A DNA stretch of 64,000 nucleotides, from NCBI GenBank assembly GCA_963682055.1, contig OY821746.1, forward strand, positions 7,165,992 to 7,229,991. The letters run 5' to 3'. Below the pieces are notes generated by a model. That model was not told the DNA's origin, made no database searches, and worked only from the letters and a program-made list of their open reading frames with translations. Made by a program: the position numbers and the translations under genes. Positions 10,561-22,197 of the stretch are shown one piece after another. The DNA is from Primula veris (lineage: Eukaryota > Streptophyta > Magnoliopsida > Ericales > Primulaceae). Position 1 is the stretch's first letter, and every line of letters starts with the position of its first letter.

Positions 10561-13500
10561 ATGAGGATGAGTGTAGAAGTGCCACGTGGGCAAAACACAT
10601 ATGGACACGTGTACAATGATGAAGAAGATTATGAAAAAAGAATAATGCATTATTCAAGTAGTCAACAGATATTAATAGTTGGAGATGGAGATTTCTCTTT
10701 CTCTCTTTGTTTGGCTAAGGCTTTTGGTTCTGCTTATAATATTGTTGCCACTTCTCTTGATTCCTTTGGTATCTATCATATTGTATCTATTTATTTATTT
10801 ACTTACTTTATGTTATAGATTAATATTTAATAGTAACCGTAGCGCACACGTTGCGTGTGTAATCAGTGATGGTCCGGCGCCTTTCTAGACCTAAGTCTCG
10901 TACATTTTTTCGAGTGTTTGTTTTACTTGTTCACAAAAAAAAATTGCGACTTGGGTAAACAAAAAATATCGCAGAATAACTACAGAATCTGAAGCATGTC
11001 ATAGTAAAATAAAGTATTGTCTTTTACGTGACATAAAATATACGATCCAGCTATGGTGTCCTTTACTTGAGAAGACTAGTTTAGATTGTCTCCATTATTT
11101 ATTACCAGGTTGAAGCCTTGGTAAATATTTGTAGGTCTGAGCATATTGTTGACTTGGATGTTTTCTTTATGTCATTCATTGTATATCTGCTTTAGGTCTC
11201 AATTTATTATATGCTATGTTTTTCGTTGCTGATTAAAAAAAAAGTACATAACTATATAAGTGATTTATAAATTACTGTATGGTTTCCAAAAATGTGTCGG
11301 CTTAGTAACTGTCAATTCTTGGGTCACCTTATTATAATACAATGATGCGTTTATATATTATTGATGATTGGGTTGTGTTTTGTCTGCAGGTTGGTTTAAA
11401 TATTTTAATTATAATAAGTTTAACAAGGGGGGAATAATCACGGGAACAATTTGATATAAGGGCGAGGATGATCATTTTGAGTTTTGGCACCATCTCACTT
11501 TTGCTTTAGTTCTTTGAGAAAAAAACTGATCTTTTACCATGTATCTTGATTTAGCCCCCCAATAATTTCGAGAGAAAAAATCAGTTCTAGTTCCAGTGCT
11601 TTCTGCCCTTTTTCTGAATTGTGTTTTTTTTTTTGCTAACGTGTATTTTTGGCATTTACTTGCCTTTTCCAACTTTTATTTATGACTTTTTGGCTGTTTC
11701 AATTCTTTTTTGGCTTTGGTCCGATATTATGGTTGGTTTTCTGACCTTTTGGAGTTTTAACCACTTGGCTTATTATATCATGACTTTATTTTGTTCCTTT
11801 TCATGCTTTTTTTTGGCTGTGTTCAATATTTTTTTGGCTTTTTCTGTTTTTTAGCTTTTTAAATTGATCTGCAAAATTTAAAGGTCTCATGTATTTTTTT
11901 ATTTATTTGAAGGCCTAGATTTCACATTTGTAGTAGTCTTTCAATACCGCAAAAGAATATCACTTGACTGCTGAAATTTAATTTAGCATCCATGATTCAA
12001 ATTCGTGCTCCTGGCACTAGGTGTTGTGGAGTTCCACAGAGTTGCAGTGAATCAACTAGGATTTGAGGCTTTTTTGATGCATGTAGTACATTATACATTA
12101 TTCATAGTTGTGCGTGCTTTGGCGTGGAAAAGTTAATAATGTGTGACATGTCGGACGTTGTATCATTGGGCAGAGTTATCGTCCTAAAACAATCAATACC
12201 ATACCTTTTGGGTTCGTAATATTTTTTAAGTTTATCCTCATTTTGTAACTACTGACATCTATAACATTAGCATGAGAATATGGAGATGGCCATATTCTTT
12301 GAAGAATATTCTATTAATTTGATCATTCCATTATTATAAGTTGATACTTGACCCTTAAATTTAGCCCCTTGAGTCCTTGTATTGTTCCGGGTGTCATTTA
12401 ACTTATTATTTGCAGTTATCCTTGGTATTAGATTTTTTTTTTTTTACACAAGATTGATTTATAATCTAGGATGAAGCCTAGCAAGTTTTGTTTTTGAAGC
12501 ATGTGGTGTGTCTGTTTCTTCAGTAACATTTGTTTTTTAAAACAAAAGGAAAACATGATTTTGGTACTCCTGCAGTCCTGTTAAATGTAAAAGCTGACCA
12601 AATTAGTTAGTGTTGTAAACTTTTCTTTGGGTTTTCTTCGACAGTTAAGTTCTGATTATAATCTGGATTAGTGAAAAGGGCATATGATATGGTTTTCTCC
12701 AATTGAGTAACCTGTAGTACGTTTTTCTCTGTTGCACCTTTTTTACTATTCCGGTACATTTCTGATATATTGATTTTACTGGTGGACTAGATACATTGAT
12801 GAAGAAGTACAAGCAGGCACTCTCAAATTTGGCGAAATTGGATTCACTTGGAGCATATTTGTTGCATGAAGTTGATGCAATCAAAATGAAGCTTCATACT
12901 GATCTACGGATGCGGAAATTCGACCGCATTATTTTTAACTTTCCTCATGCCGGCTTCTTTGGAAAAGAAGATAACAGTGACCTTATCAAGTGAGGGTTTT
13001 CCTATTTAAAGCTAGTGTCTGCATTCAATTTTCTTGATGTGCTATTCTATCTTTGGGATTTCTTTTAAGCTCTTTTTTTGTGCAAGAATTTCGAAGGAAA
13101 TATTAAGAGAGAAAACAAATGTTGTATTGCTGCTATATTGAGTTTATGAAAACTTTTTATTTTCCCCGTAACATTTTTCGTTTTGACTTCCTTGTACAAA
13201 ACGAAGCCTTACTGTTGATTTAGGTGATCAGATATCTTCTTTCATGGTTTCTCCGAGGTTGCTTGTTTAGTTTAGTCTATTGTCCGGATGCTAGTGCTTT
13301 ACTATGCCCAATTGACACCATAATTTGTTGTGTTACCCAATTAAAAGTGTTAATATTAGCATGCTCTCTCTTTTAAGGTAGATTGGTTCATTCATCTAAC
13401 TGATTTACTTTTCCATATTTTGTCACAGAATGCATAGAAATGTTGTTAAGGGGTTTTTCAAAAACGCAAGGCGAATGTTGCGTCCTGATGGAGAAATTCA

Positions 13501-13933
13501 TGTCAACCACAAAACAACTGCTCCTTTTTGCCATTGGAAAATCGAGGAACTTGCAAAGCAAAGTTCATTGCTATTGAAAGAATGTGTTGATTTTAAAATA
13601 GAAGACTACCCTGGTTACACCAATAAGAGAGGACATGGTTTGAGATCCGACGAGCCCTTCCCTTTAAAAGAGTGCAGTACGTATAAATTTATATTGTTAA
13701 CATCAGCGAAGAGCTTCCCCAACATCTCAAAGAGCAGTGATACAGCACTAAGAAGGCCTACGCATGCTTCAGATATCCCTGTTACTTTCCTACCAACAGA
13801 AACTCTAGCGTCTTTTCTCTCTAACTTTGTTCTGCAAGCTTTGCGTATTGATTTCGATAGATATATGCGAGAATGTCCAGAACGAAGCTTGGAAGGTTAT
13901 GTTCGGCATTTGTTAGAGTTCCACCGGTTTTGA
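10561..13933 (+). CDS. BMT5-like (DUF2431) Rossmann-fold methyltransferase, copy 2, intact
   Basis: Three exons, 10561-10768, 12791-12989 and 13429-13933, join in phase to give 303 residues. All junctions are GT-AG. Exon 1 carries the SAM-binding loop ILIVGDGDFSFSLCLAKAFG. Exon 2 encodes the DTLMKKYKQALSNL helix, a HEVDA segment and the family motif FDRIIFNFPHAG. Exon 3 holds GEIHVNHKTTAPFCHWKIEELA, the GYTNKRGHG loop and ECSTYKF, where shorter family members end. About 80 further residues follow, a C-terminal extension also present in decayed form in copy 1. By family it is related to yeast Bmt5 (25S rRNA m3U methylation); the plant substrate is not known to me. The start at 10561 gives about 29 residues before MHYSSSQQ. 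It is the only complete copy in this cluster. Confidence 0.9.
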
Positions 13934-14389
13934 GCATTTCAGGAGGCGTGGTCTTTTGTGAATTACCGTTAAGGTTGTGAACTCTGAGTTGAAAAGGGAA
14001 ATTGAAGTTTAGATTGCTGTTTCTGTAGAATAGTAAGTTCCTTTTGATGTACGAATCATGTCTATTTTGTGCAAAAATAGGTCAGGTAAAATCAAAGAAA
14101 ATATGTCTAGTCATTTTAAAGCTGGAGTACATTTGAGCAACCATGACAGTTAGGGTGCAAATGCCGTTCTGCTTTAATTTACGTAATTACACGTTGTCCT
14201 GAATCAATTTCAAATGGAAAAGTATGTTTTTGTGTAATCAAATGTCTAATCTTTTCCATGCTTACTTTTGCTTGATTAAATCCGGGTGAAGCTCTTTTTG
14301 CTTGTTGAACAGTATCTGTTGATTTTATGTTGAAATTCCTATCCGCTGTTCTAGTTGCTGTTATGCAGTTAGGTTTCAAGTATAGTTGC
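13934..14389. other. 3' flank of BMT5-like copy 2
   Basis: AT-rich sequence with the putative 3' UTR. No further coding sequence is seen. Confidence 0.5.
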
Positions 14390-15340
14390 AACCAGATGGA
14401 ATCTAAGTATAATGATGGATAGAACAGTAAAATTAAATGTACTTAAATTAAATCACGCGCACATTTAACAACGGAGTTCACCCAATGGGCTACGTCTCCG
14501 GGACACTCACCCAGATTATGATATTATAAAAGCTTACAATATAACATTTAAGTCTTAATGAAAAACTCTCAGACTCCCTCTAGGTTTTTCTACCTATCTT
14601 TATATTGCTCCTATCTTATAACTATCACTCAAAATATCAACGACATCACACCATTGTTTTTCATTTAAAAGCTCACGGTGTATTCTCTCAAGAATGAATT
14701 CTTTATAATTTAGAACACACTTTTTACAAGCATAGTTATCAACTATTTAAAGGAGTAAAAACAATCTTTTTTTCTTCAAGATCTTGATGATTACTTTTGA
14801 CTCTTTTATTGACTTCAATCTTTTGCACGAGATACTCCAGCGTAGTATTGACATCGATCTTCATAAGTTAATACATGTTAATAAATAGCTTGGAAATAAG
14901 AGTTAGTCTTTTCCTAAAACAATAAACATATAAGATAGTATCTTTTAGAGATAAAATATTTCTGAATATATTTTGAAACATTAACTCCATATATTATTCA
15001 ATCTAAAAATATATCATACTTGCATGAAAATAGAGATCTAGATTGCCTAATTAAAAGAAACATATCTTTATAAACTAATTTTCTTATATCCTTTAGACAA
15101 CATCTTTTCTTATCACTTTAATATTCTCAATATACACAGACTAAATCTTTAATAACATATGAAAATATATACTGCATACTTTAAAACAAATAAACATTAT
15201 TAAAGAATAGTAATGCAGAAATACAGAACTTGACAGAATTCTGCAGAACAGCAGGTTGGAACTATGGTTGCAACTGAGGTTGCAACCTCACTTGTAAACT
15301 TAAACCTGTCTCAATTCTTAACAATCAACTAGGATTATTT
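14390..15340. repeat. LTR-like remnant related to the Copia LTR
   Basis: Bases about 14452-14503 read CACGCGCACATTTAACAACGGAGTTCACCCAATGGGCTACGTCTCCGGG in broken form and match the core of the LTRs at 2253-2608 and 6768-7120. The similarity is limited to this core; the rest is different AT-rich DNA. No internal domain or target duplication is visible, so this is probably a solo LTR or an LTR fragment of a related family. Both ends are approximate. Confidence 0.45.
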
Positions 15341-16501
15341 AGTTCAAATCAATAAACAACAAATAGTTCATAGTTCAGAAATCTGGTCCTAACGTATGTG
15401 TTACAGCCTATCTGTCTGTTTTAGATAATTGCCCTGGTGCTTTTCCTTATTTCTATTGCTAAGGGTGGATATGAGTTAAAACCCTTTCTACTCTTATCAA
15501 ACGGCAGCAGATATGTGAACATTACATTTTCTGTTTGCATTTGTATCTCTCCACGTGTTTCAGTGTACTTAGAAGAGTGTTCTAAGACGCGAAAGCATAG
15601 TTAAAGATAACGTAGTTTTGAAAACTGAAAACCCATAAAAACGAAGTTTGATAAGCCTTTTCTCCGGACATTGTTGAGCATTTTGAGTCCTGAAGCCATA
15701 TAAATATGAAAGTGTATTTTAGCTGGAGATTTTCTAAAACGTAAGCTTTTTTGGCGTGAGATGTTAAAAAAACATCAAAAGGATGCAAGTTTCTTGAGCT
15801 TCTTAGCGAGGCATTCTTGAGCATTTTGCGCACTTATAACTTCATGATATTTGAACATAGAAATAACTTGTTTCGTGGCGGCATCCGCCAACCGGCTATA
15901 CGTGAAAAATAATAATACTAACAAATACATTTAGTATCTTTATTTGACTTTCCTGTTGTTATTTCCGATTTCATTTCACAATGGTTATTCAATGTATGCA
16001 CTAGCTAAACAATAATCTCACAGCTTGTTGGTTGCAGCTTTAAAAACTAATAAGCTAAAAGAATTATGAGATTTGTGAAAAAATTGGCTCATCAAGCTTA
16101 AAGAATCTAGCTTTTACACGCAAAAACTCCAGAAAACTACGGTTCTTTAGTTGGACAACAAAATCTGTTCCAACTTTTCACCAAAAAACCAACAAATGGT
16201 GAGCTTATAAGCTGCAATACCAATCACTTAAGTTCTTACATTTTCAAGCGGAAGTTTCTCCACAACAGATGCTTAACAAATCAGATGAAACCAAATCCTG
16301 ACATGCTCGTAAATTTATTTAACTCATATTAAAGATTCTTTTAGTCATCAGGTCATGTATCAGAACAACACACAGGACCGTAAGAATCGCATTGCCTATT
16401 CATATCTTATCGGATGCGCAGCTCAGTATGTCGGTAAATCCACAACAAATATTTTATCCAAATTCTTTTAGGTCACAATTCACATACCAGTCATATCAAA
16501 A
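15341..16501. other. Intergenic, no gene recognised
   Basis: No convincing coding region on either strand. The part at 16030-16215 has MITE-like texture: many AAGCTT words, GTTGGTTGCAGC at one end and GCTGCAATACCAATC at the other, an imperfect inverted pair. Confidence 0.4.
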
Positions 16502-16513
16502 CTAAGATATACC

Positions 16514-16790
16514 TCGATCGGCTCTCTCTAAGATGGGAAAAACGACTCTTTCCTCCATCTGAGCATGCTCTAACATCACCTCCAATAGCTGTGAATAGCT
16601 TCTCCCTAATTTCTTCACCTCCATCCTCGGAGGACTCCCTTTCATCAGATCCCCACTCCCCTTCTCTCCTCCTCGTGCCATCAGGTCATCGGCCCACCTC
16701 GCTAGCTTCTCCAAGTGCCACGTCAAACTCCTATGATGCAAGACGATAGCCTCCACTATTGGCGGAACTATGCTTTTGTCAAACTATGTC
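16514..16790 (-). pseudogene. Hemerythrin-like (HHE) domain exon, gene fragment
   Basis: The minus strand encodes VEAIVLHHRSLTWHLEKLARWADD, a 20-residue linker and LLEVMLEHAQMEERVVFPILERADRG. The spacing of His and Glu residues and the ADRG ending match the first HHE repeat of plant hemerythrin-like proteins, helical-bundle proteins that bind a metal ion. A GT donor (GAG/GTATAT) follows at about 16513. Neither an ATG exon upstream nor the later HHE exons are found within several kb, so it is most likely an isolated fragment. The interior RGGEKGSGDLMKGSPP is a low-complexity loop. Confidence 0.65.
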
Positions 16791-17537
16791 ATCGTATATA
16801 CACTACACTTGCATATTGTGTGAATTAAAAACACAAATGTGATTTCGTTTACTTTTTTTTTTTTGCCTTCATCTCTATTTTGAATTTGTCCTTTCAAAAC
16901 ACCAATTAAAATGATCACAAGAATCATATCAAAGTATCAAATCAAAACTAAAACTAATTTAAAAAAAAAAAACCAAACTAAACAAAAACGCATACCATAT
17001 TACAAAAATCTGTGCTTAATGAATAATAAACTGGTTTGTAATTATAAAAAATAAGTGAGATTTAAAAATTCATAGTACAAAAGAAACTAATTAAACCGAG
17101 GAAACCCACAAATAGAATCGCCAGGTTTCATGATAAATATGTGCGAGATTGAAGATTAAAAGTTAGTGAAAAAAGAGAGTACCATTTTAATAGTTGTTCT
17201 ACTCGCAAAAACTTCATTCCATGATCGAAATCGAACGGTGTGGCCCAATATATCTCTTATTTTTATCTGTCTAAATGAAAGATTTGATATAGAATATGAG
17301 AACTGAACAACCCTAGATTTTTGGTGCTAAATTTGAAGAAGATAGAAAGTTTTCTCGTTGAAATGGATCTGTTTATGAGGAGGGTATTTTAGTTATTTAC
17401 TAATTAAATAGTTTATTTATTTATTTTTATTATCAACTTAAATCATATGGGTCATATATATTCTATCTCATCCAATGACTCATAAATTAACGATACAATG
17501 TCCAATCAAACACATTGACGGCAAAAAAAAAAAACTC
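16791..17537. other. AT-rich stretch between the hemerythrin exon and the inverted promoter copy
   Basis: Read on the minus strand this lies between the promoter-like repeat and the hemerythrin-like exon. Around 17280-17390 the minus strand has leader-like sequence (ACAGATCCATTTCAACGAG) but no convincing coding exon. Nothing else is recognised. Confidence 0.4.
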
Positions 17538-17864
17538 GTAAATACATAACTAATTAGTGTTATGGTTTTTTATAATAGAAATCATTTACAAACGGTTACT
17601 TTCTATATAAGTTTGATTTGAGGTGATATAGCTTTGGTAAGCGGGAAATAAGGATTTCAAATGTTGGAAATATTGACGGGTTTGCCCCTATAAAGTGTGC
17701 CTATTTAAAGAAATATTATTATCTTTTGAGTTTCCCTGTACTTTCCCTCATATCTTATAAATACTTTACTCCACAATATTATATTTTGTTACATGATTAT
17801 ATTCTTTCTTTCAACATTATATTTTGTTTCTTGTTAGTCCATTTCTTTCCTTGTATTTGTATTG
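17538..17864 (-). repeat. Right arm of the inverted repeat (second copy of the BMT5-like promoter region)
   Basis: The reverse complement matches 1-366 almost base for base apart from one roughly 50-base gap. The orientation is opposite to BMT5-like copy 1, and no BMT5-like exon 1 follows on the minus strand. Instead the next coding-like sequence is the hemerythrin exon at 16514-16790. The two arms are about 17.2 kb apart and bracket copies 1 and 2. Confidence 0.85.
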
Positions 17865-18104
17865 ATCATACACATATATTTACAATACCGTGCAATTTAA
17901 ATTAACAAACAAGCGAACTTCTTTATAATTAATTAATAGTCAATAAATAGCCAGTACAATAACAAAAACATCATTTTGCCAGACTTATATGATCAATGTC
18001 TAACATAGCATCTGTCTCCCTGCAAATGAAAGTTGGTTGCTAATAAATTTAATAAAATGAATTGATAAACTTCTATCTCTATTTCAAAAACAATCTCCAA
18101 AATG

Positions 18105-18570
18105 ACACATGCTATAGCAAATCTACTACTCCGTATTAGACAAAGTTTAATAACATTTAGTGTAATTAACCTTGCTCCAATTTTCATTTAATGTATTGAA
18201 CTCTAAGTGAATACTAATTAATATAATTAAATTTGATTCAATTCTGATTTAGTGTGTTGATTTCTGAGGTTTCCTAATTAATGTATTGTACTTTTTTTTA
18301 CTTATCAATTAATACAATTTCGTTTCAATTTAACACATATAACAAAGATTAAAAAAATTTAGAGTTCAGCACATTAATTATATTGGAATTGGAGCAAAAT
18401 TAATTACATTAATTAGGAAAGTTTGGAGATGAGGACACTAAATCAAATTTGAAATAAAGTTAATTACATTAATTAGAAAAACTTATAGTTCAGCACACTA
18501 AACCGAAATTGAGAATAAAGGTAATTACATTAAATCTTATTAAACTCGTATTAGACATATGCCACATGAT
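18105..18570. mobile_element. Foldback MITE-like element
   Basis: Two arms of about 160-180 bp pair as an imperfect inverted repeat around 18340. For example GTATTAGACAAAGTTTAATA near 18131 pairs with the complement of the stretch ending GTATTAGAC near 18557, and TTTAGTGTGTTGAT near 18249 pairs with a matching stretch near 18440. Outer ends ACACATGCTATAGC and ATATGCCACATG are also related. Inside each arm the word TTAATTACATTAATTAG is repeated. There is no coding capacity. The structure fits a non-autonomous foldback or MITE; a target duplication is not evident. Confidence 0.6.
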
Positions 18571-20186
18571 TTTTCCATATTTTCCTCTTGGGTTTTTAAA
18601 GCACACAAAGATGCAATTATTGGTGTAGAAATAATGTGTTTAGTATTGGGAAAAATACGTTTAGTGTACTGTATTATTAGTGGTTAACGATTTAGTTACT
18701 GCACTACCACTTTTAATAATTGACGTAACGAACTACGAAATTTTGTCTAATTAAGAGACTAACATCATAAATAGTTGAAATTGCAGTTGCTATATCTCAT
18801 ATTTGAAAATCTATTTTTTACGGATGTTGACAGAATTGCGCTCAACATGTGATAGCCAAGAGAACATGAGTATCATTTCATTATTTTGTTTAATGATAGA
18901 TACTCAATTATGACAAATTTCGTAAATTAGTACCTCAATCGTTAAAATTGATAGTACATTATCTAAATCGTTAAACATCGGTAGTACAATATTTTTTTCC
19001 GTTTAGTATTGTTATTGCTATGCAATCACATGTATGATTACATTCACTGTGGAGAGCTGGAGATGAAATATAAAATTTTCCTTTAACTGATGGACTGATA
19101 ATTAAATTCTACCGAAGAGTTTATCAAATACCAAGGAACCACAGAGCACGCTAGAGTACCTGCTAATGGAATTCATAGCTTACATGAACAGGAATACAAT
19201 GTTAAAGATAACGTTCATGTTTCTTAACTTATATTATATGGAGTATCTTTTATGTGCGAAAGGAACTACGGAAACAAAACCAAATGAATAGATCATAACA
19301 TGGCATCGTATGAAACAAGATAAATGTTGTGTTTATGATTATAAAGATGGTGTCAACTCGCCGAGAACGGTAATGCTCAAAGAATTGAAGGCCTCAAACT
19401 TGAGGTTCCTGGTTCAGTTTTTGCAGCTATCATGTAAGTTTAGTAGCCAAAACAACAAGGTTCTCTGCTATTTCCCAACTTTTGATAAACCAAAATCCAG
19501 TTACACTTTTTCGTTAGGAAAGTATACCTTAGTCTTATAGGAGTATTTTGCAGGCAACAGATACTATAGTTTGAGATGGGACTTTGAGATCACATGTAGA
19601 TACAATATGCTACCTACCAGTTCGACCCGATTTAAAGGATGGCTGGGATACCATTATCGTGGAACTATTTCAAAGAGTTCTCTATCGAAATTTATATTTG
19701 TAGTCGTAGACCAGAAGAGTAGAAAAACTTGGCTTAGAAAACTAGACAACCAAGGGAATATCAATTCAAAAGCAAACTAACAAAAAACTGAGGTCAAAAG
19801 TGAAACCAAATCTTTTATCACACCCGTAGGCCTTTGATTCAGTACTTCCTTAGTTACTAAGTTTTATAACAGAAAAAAACAAAGGAAAGGGCTATCCACT
19901 AAGCATGCCATCTTAGATTGAAAATCGAGACCGTTGTTTCAGCTGTTTTCTTAATAAAAATCAAAAAAGCAAAAGGATAATCAAGACAGTTCGTTGTTAC
20001 TTAAAACAGTACCTCAACAAAAATAAAGCCAAACAGTTCAAAGTTTCAAATATAAATGATATAACAGCACCCAACTTTAATCCTCTTTTTGCAAGTCTCA
20101 ACACAACACTTCAACCCCACTATCTCCCAATCAATAAAGAAAAGTTCCTCTTTTCCCCCTTCGCTTTCCTTAATCCCACCACTTCC
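18571..20186. other. Intergenic DNA, no gene recognised
   Basis: Two open frames of 76 and 69 codons lie at 19310-19780 on the plus strand, but neither has a recognisable motif or splice context, and I do not call them genes. Otherwise this is unremarkable AT-rich sequence. Confidence 0.45.
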
Positions 20187-21120
20187 TCAATTATTGTAAT
20201 CAGTCTCATGCGAACATGCCCAGTTTGCCATGAAATCTGCCGTCTGATTCGCCTCTCTAAAAACGTGCCGAACCAAGATCCCATGCGTGCACAACAGACG
20301 TATACGAGTTAGAGTGTAACTATTTTCCCATGCTCCTAAAACTGTTGAAGTCACCCAAGATACCACTGTCGTAGAGTCGGACTCAACCTCTAGGCTATCG
20401 AAACCCATTTCGGTTGCCATTTCCAAACCAATCAAAATAGCATGTAGATCAGCGAAAATAATCGGTCTCGGTCCAAGAAATCTACCGAATGCTCTACCTA
20501 CACAACCATACTCGTCACGGAGGATCCCACCAACAGCTGATGCGCCATGGTCGCCTTTAGAACACCCATCTATGTTGAGCTTGAGGTGACCCGGAGGAGG
20601 TCGAACCCAAGCAACCAAACGCAGAGGTCGTACTTTGTGAGGCAAAACCCTGAGAGAATCCACAAACTCCACTCATCTATCTCCTCTAATCTGTCGTGAT
20701 CGGAAACCATGAGCAACTTCTAACATACGAATATCCTCGGCCACTCTGTATACCACGGCGTGGCTACTAAAGGACTCTGATCTCTCAAAAATATAATCAT
20801 TATGGGCCTTCCAGGCATGCCACATGATGTAGCATGCTGTAGTGAACCGTACATGGCCAATCGAGGTAAGTTCCTTGCGCCAAAGCAAGAACATCCCGAG
20901 AATAGAATCAACCGGATCCGACGGGACTCCAAATAACCCACTAAAGTACAGCCAGACCTCTCTGGTAAGTTGACAATTAATAAAAAAGTGTGTCAAAGTC
21001 TCACAAGAAGCACCACAAGTGCATCTTGATGCATACAAAATCCCCGCAAAGATAGCCTATCATCTGTCACTAAAATGCCACGAAGCAGCCTCCAAAGAAA
21101 GAATGACATGTGCAGATGAC
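20187..21120 (-). pseudogene. LINE (non-LTR retrotransposon) ORF2 C-terminal remnant: zf-RVT plus RNase H
   Basis: From 21120 the minus strand encodes MSFFLWRLLRGILVTDDRLSLRG, then after a frameshift near 21040 the Cys/His segment CTCGASCETLTHFFINC, which is the zf-RVT region found after the reverse transcriptase of plant LINEs. After an in-frame TGA at 20673-20675 an RNase H-like domain follows (LNIDGCSKG, then VESDSTTVVSWV, then REANQTADFMANWA). The second acidic position is Asp (ADLHAI) where family members normally have Glu. Endonuclease and RT parts are absent, so this is a 5'-truncated or eroded copy. The last residues and stop are normal for the family. Confidence 0.8.
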
Positions 21121-21505
21121 AACTTCTAAGGACATTGTCAGTCCTTTGAAAAAAAAAGGAGAGAAACTCAGTTTGGATGAGTATAAAGATGAAAGTGTGA
21201 AAAACAAGTATCGGATAAGGATGAAGAACAATATAGTGAGTTGGAAGGAGCAAATGTAACATGACAAATTTATTTAGTTTCTCAAGCCTACATAAACATA
21301 TGAAAAATACATATATTTCAGGTCACAATGCATCTAGTTTAGTTGAAACGGGATATGGTTTATTTGAACGACATAACGACATGTGCAGGAGATGACTTCG
21401 ACGGACACTGCTGGTCCTTTGAACAAAAAAAGAAAAAAGAAATTTAGGTTGGATGAGATTAAATATGGAAGTAAGAAATAAGTATCGGATAAGGATGAAA
21501 AATCA
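21101..21505. repeat. Direct duplication of about 130 bp beside the LINE remnant
   Basis: The stretch 21101-21230 (ATGACATGTGCAGATGACAA through AAGTATCGGATAAGGATGAA) recurs with changes at about 21375-21505. Both share the block GTCCTTTGAA followed by an A-rich run and GTTTGGATGAG or GTTGGATGAG. The first copy overlaps the zf-RVT coding part of the LINE, so the second copy is a partial duplicate of LINE sequence. Confidence 0.7.
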
Positions 21506-21552
21506 AGAAAAATCAAAAATCACAAAAATTTGAAAAAACGTTCGACCTATTT

Positions 21553-22197
21553 TTTAAAATGACTCAAACTGTTTTTAAACTTACTGAAAACGACTCATAC
21601 TGTTTTTCAAATGATTTAAATACAACTCGGACTGTTTTTAAAACGACTCAGGCTGTTTTTAAAATGACTTAAAACGACTCAGACTGTTTTTAAAATGACT
21701 TAAAACGACTAAGACTGTTTTCAAAATGACTTAAATCGACTCAGCCTGTTTTTTAAATGACTTAAATCGACTCAGACTATTTTTAAAATGACTTAAATCG
21801 ACTTAGACTATTTTTAAAATAACTTAAATCGACTACTGTTTTTAAAATGACTTAAATCGACTCATACTATTTTTAAAATAACTTAAATCGACTCATACTG
21901 CTTTTAAAATATCTTAAATCGACTCATGCTGTTTTTAAAATGTCTTAAATCGACTCATGCTGTTTTTAAAATGGCTTAAATCGACTCATACTGTTTTTAA
22001 AATGGCTTAAATCGACTCATACTGTTTTTAAAATGGCTTAAATCGACTCATACTATTTTTAAAATGGCTTAAATCGACTCATACTGTTTTTAATATGGGT
22101 TAAATCGACTCAGACTGTTTTTAAAATGATTTAAATCGACTCATACTGTTTTTAAAATGACTCATACTATTTTTAAAATGACTTAAATCGACTCAAG
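21553..22197 (+). repeat. Minisatellite, about 31-bp unit, roughly 20 copies
   Basis: The consensus unit is GTTTTTAAAATGACTTAAAT followed by CGACTCATACT. Units near the left edge are shorter or more divergent (GACTCAAACTGTTTTTAAAC), and the most regular copies lie at about 21730-22130. Some units drop 8-10 bases. The graded change from left to right fits unequal exchange or slippage. No open frame runs through it. Confidence 0.92.

Noticed and set aside
10829..11250. Possible retroinsertion in intron 1 of copy 2 ending in nine A
   Set aside because: The A run near 11237 is short and no direct repeat flanks a plausible element, so it is not called.
11472..11854. ORFs on both strands in intron 1 of BMT5-like copy 2
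   Set aside because: The Phe/Leu-rich plus-strand frame comes from a T-rich intron; there is no family motif and the exon junctions of the host gene are clear on both sides.
19310..19780. Two consecutive plus-strand ORFs of 76 and 69 codons
   Set aside because: There is no recognisable domain, no conserved splice sites joining them, and composition typical of intergenic AT-rich DNA.
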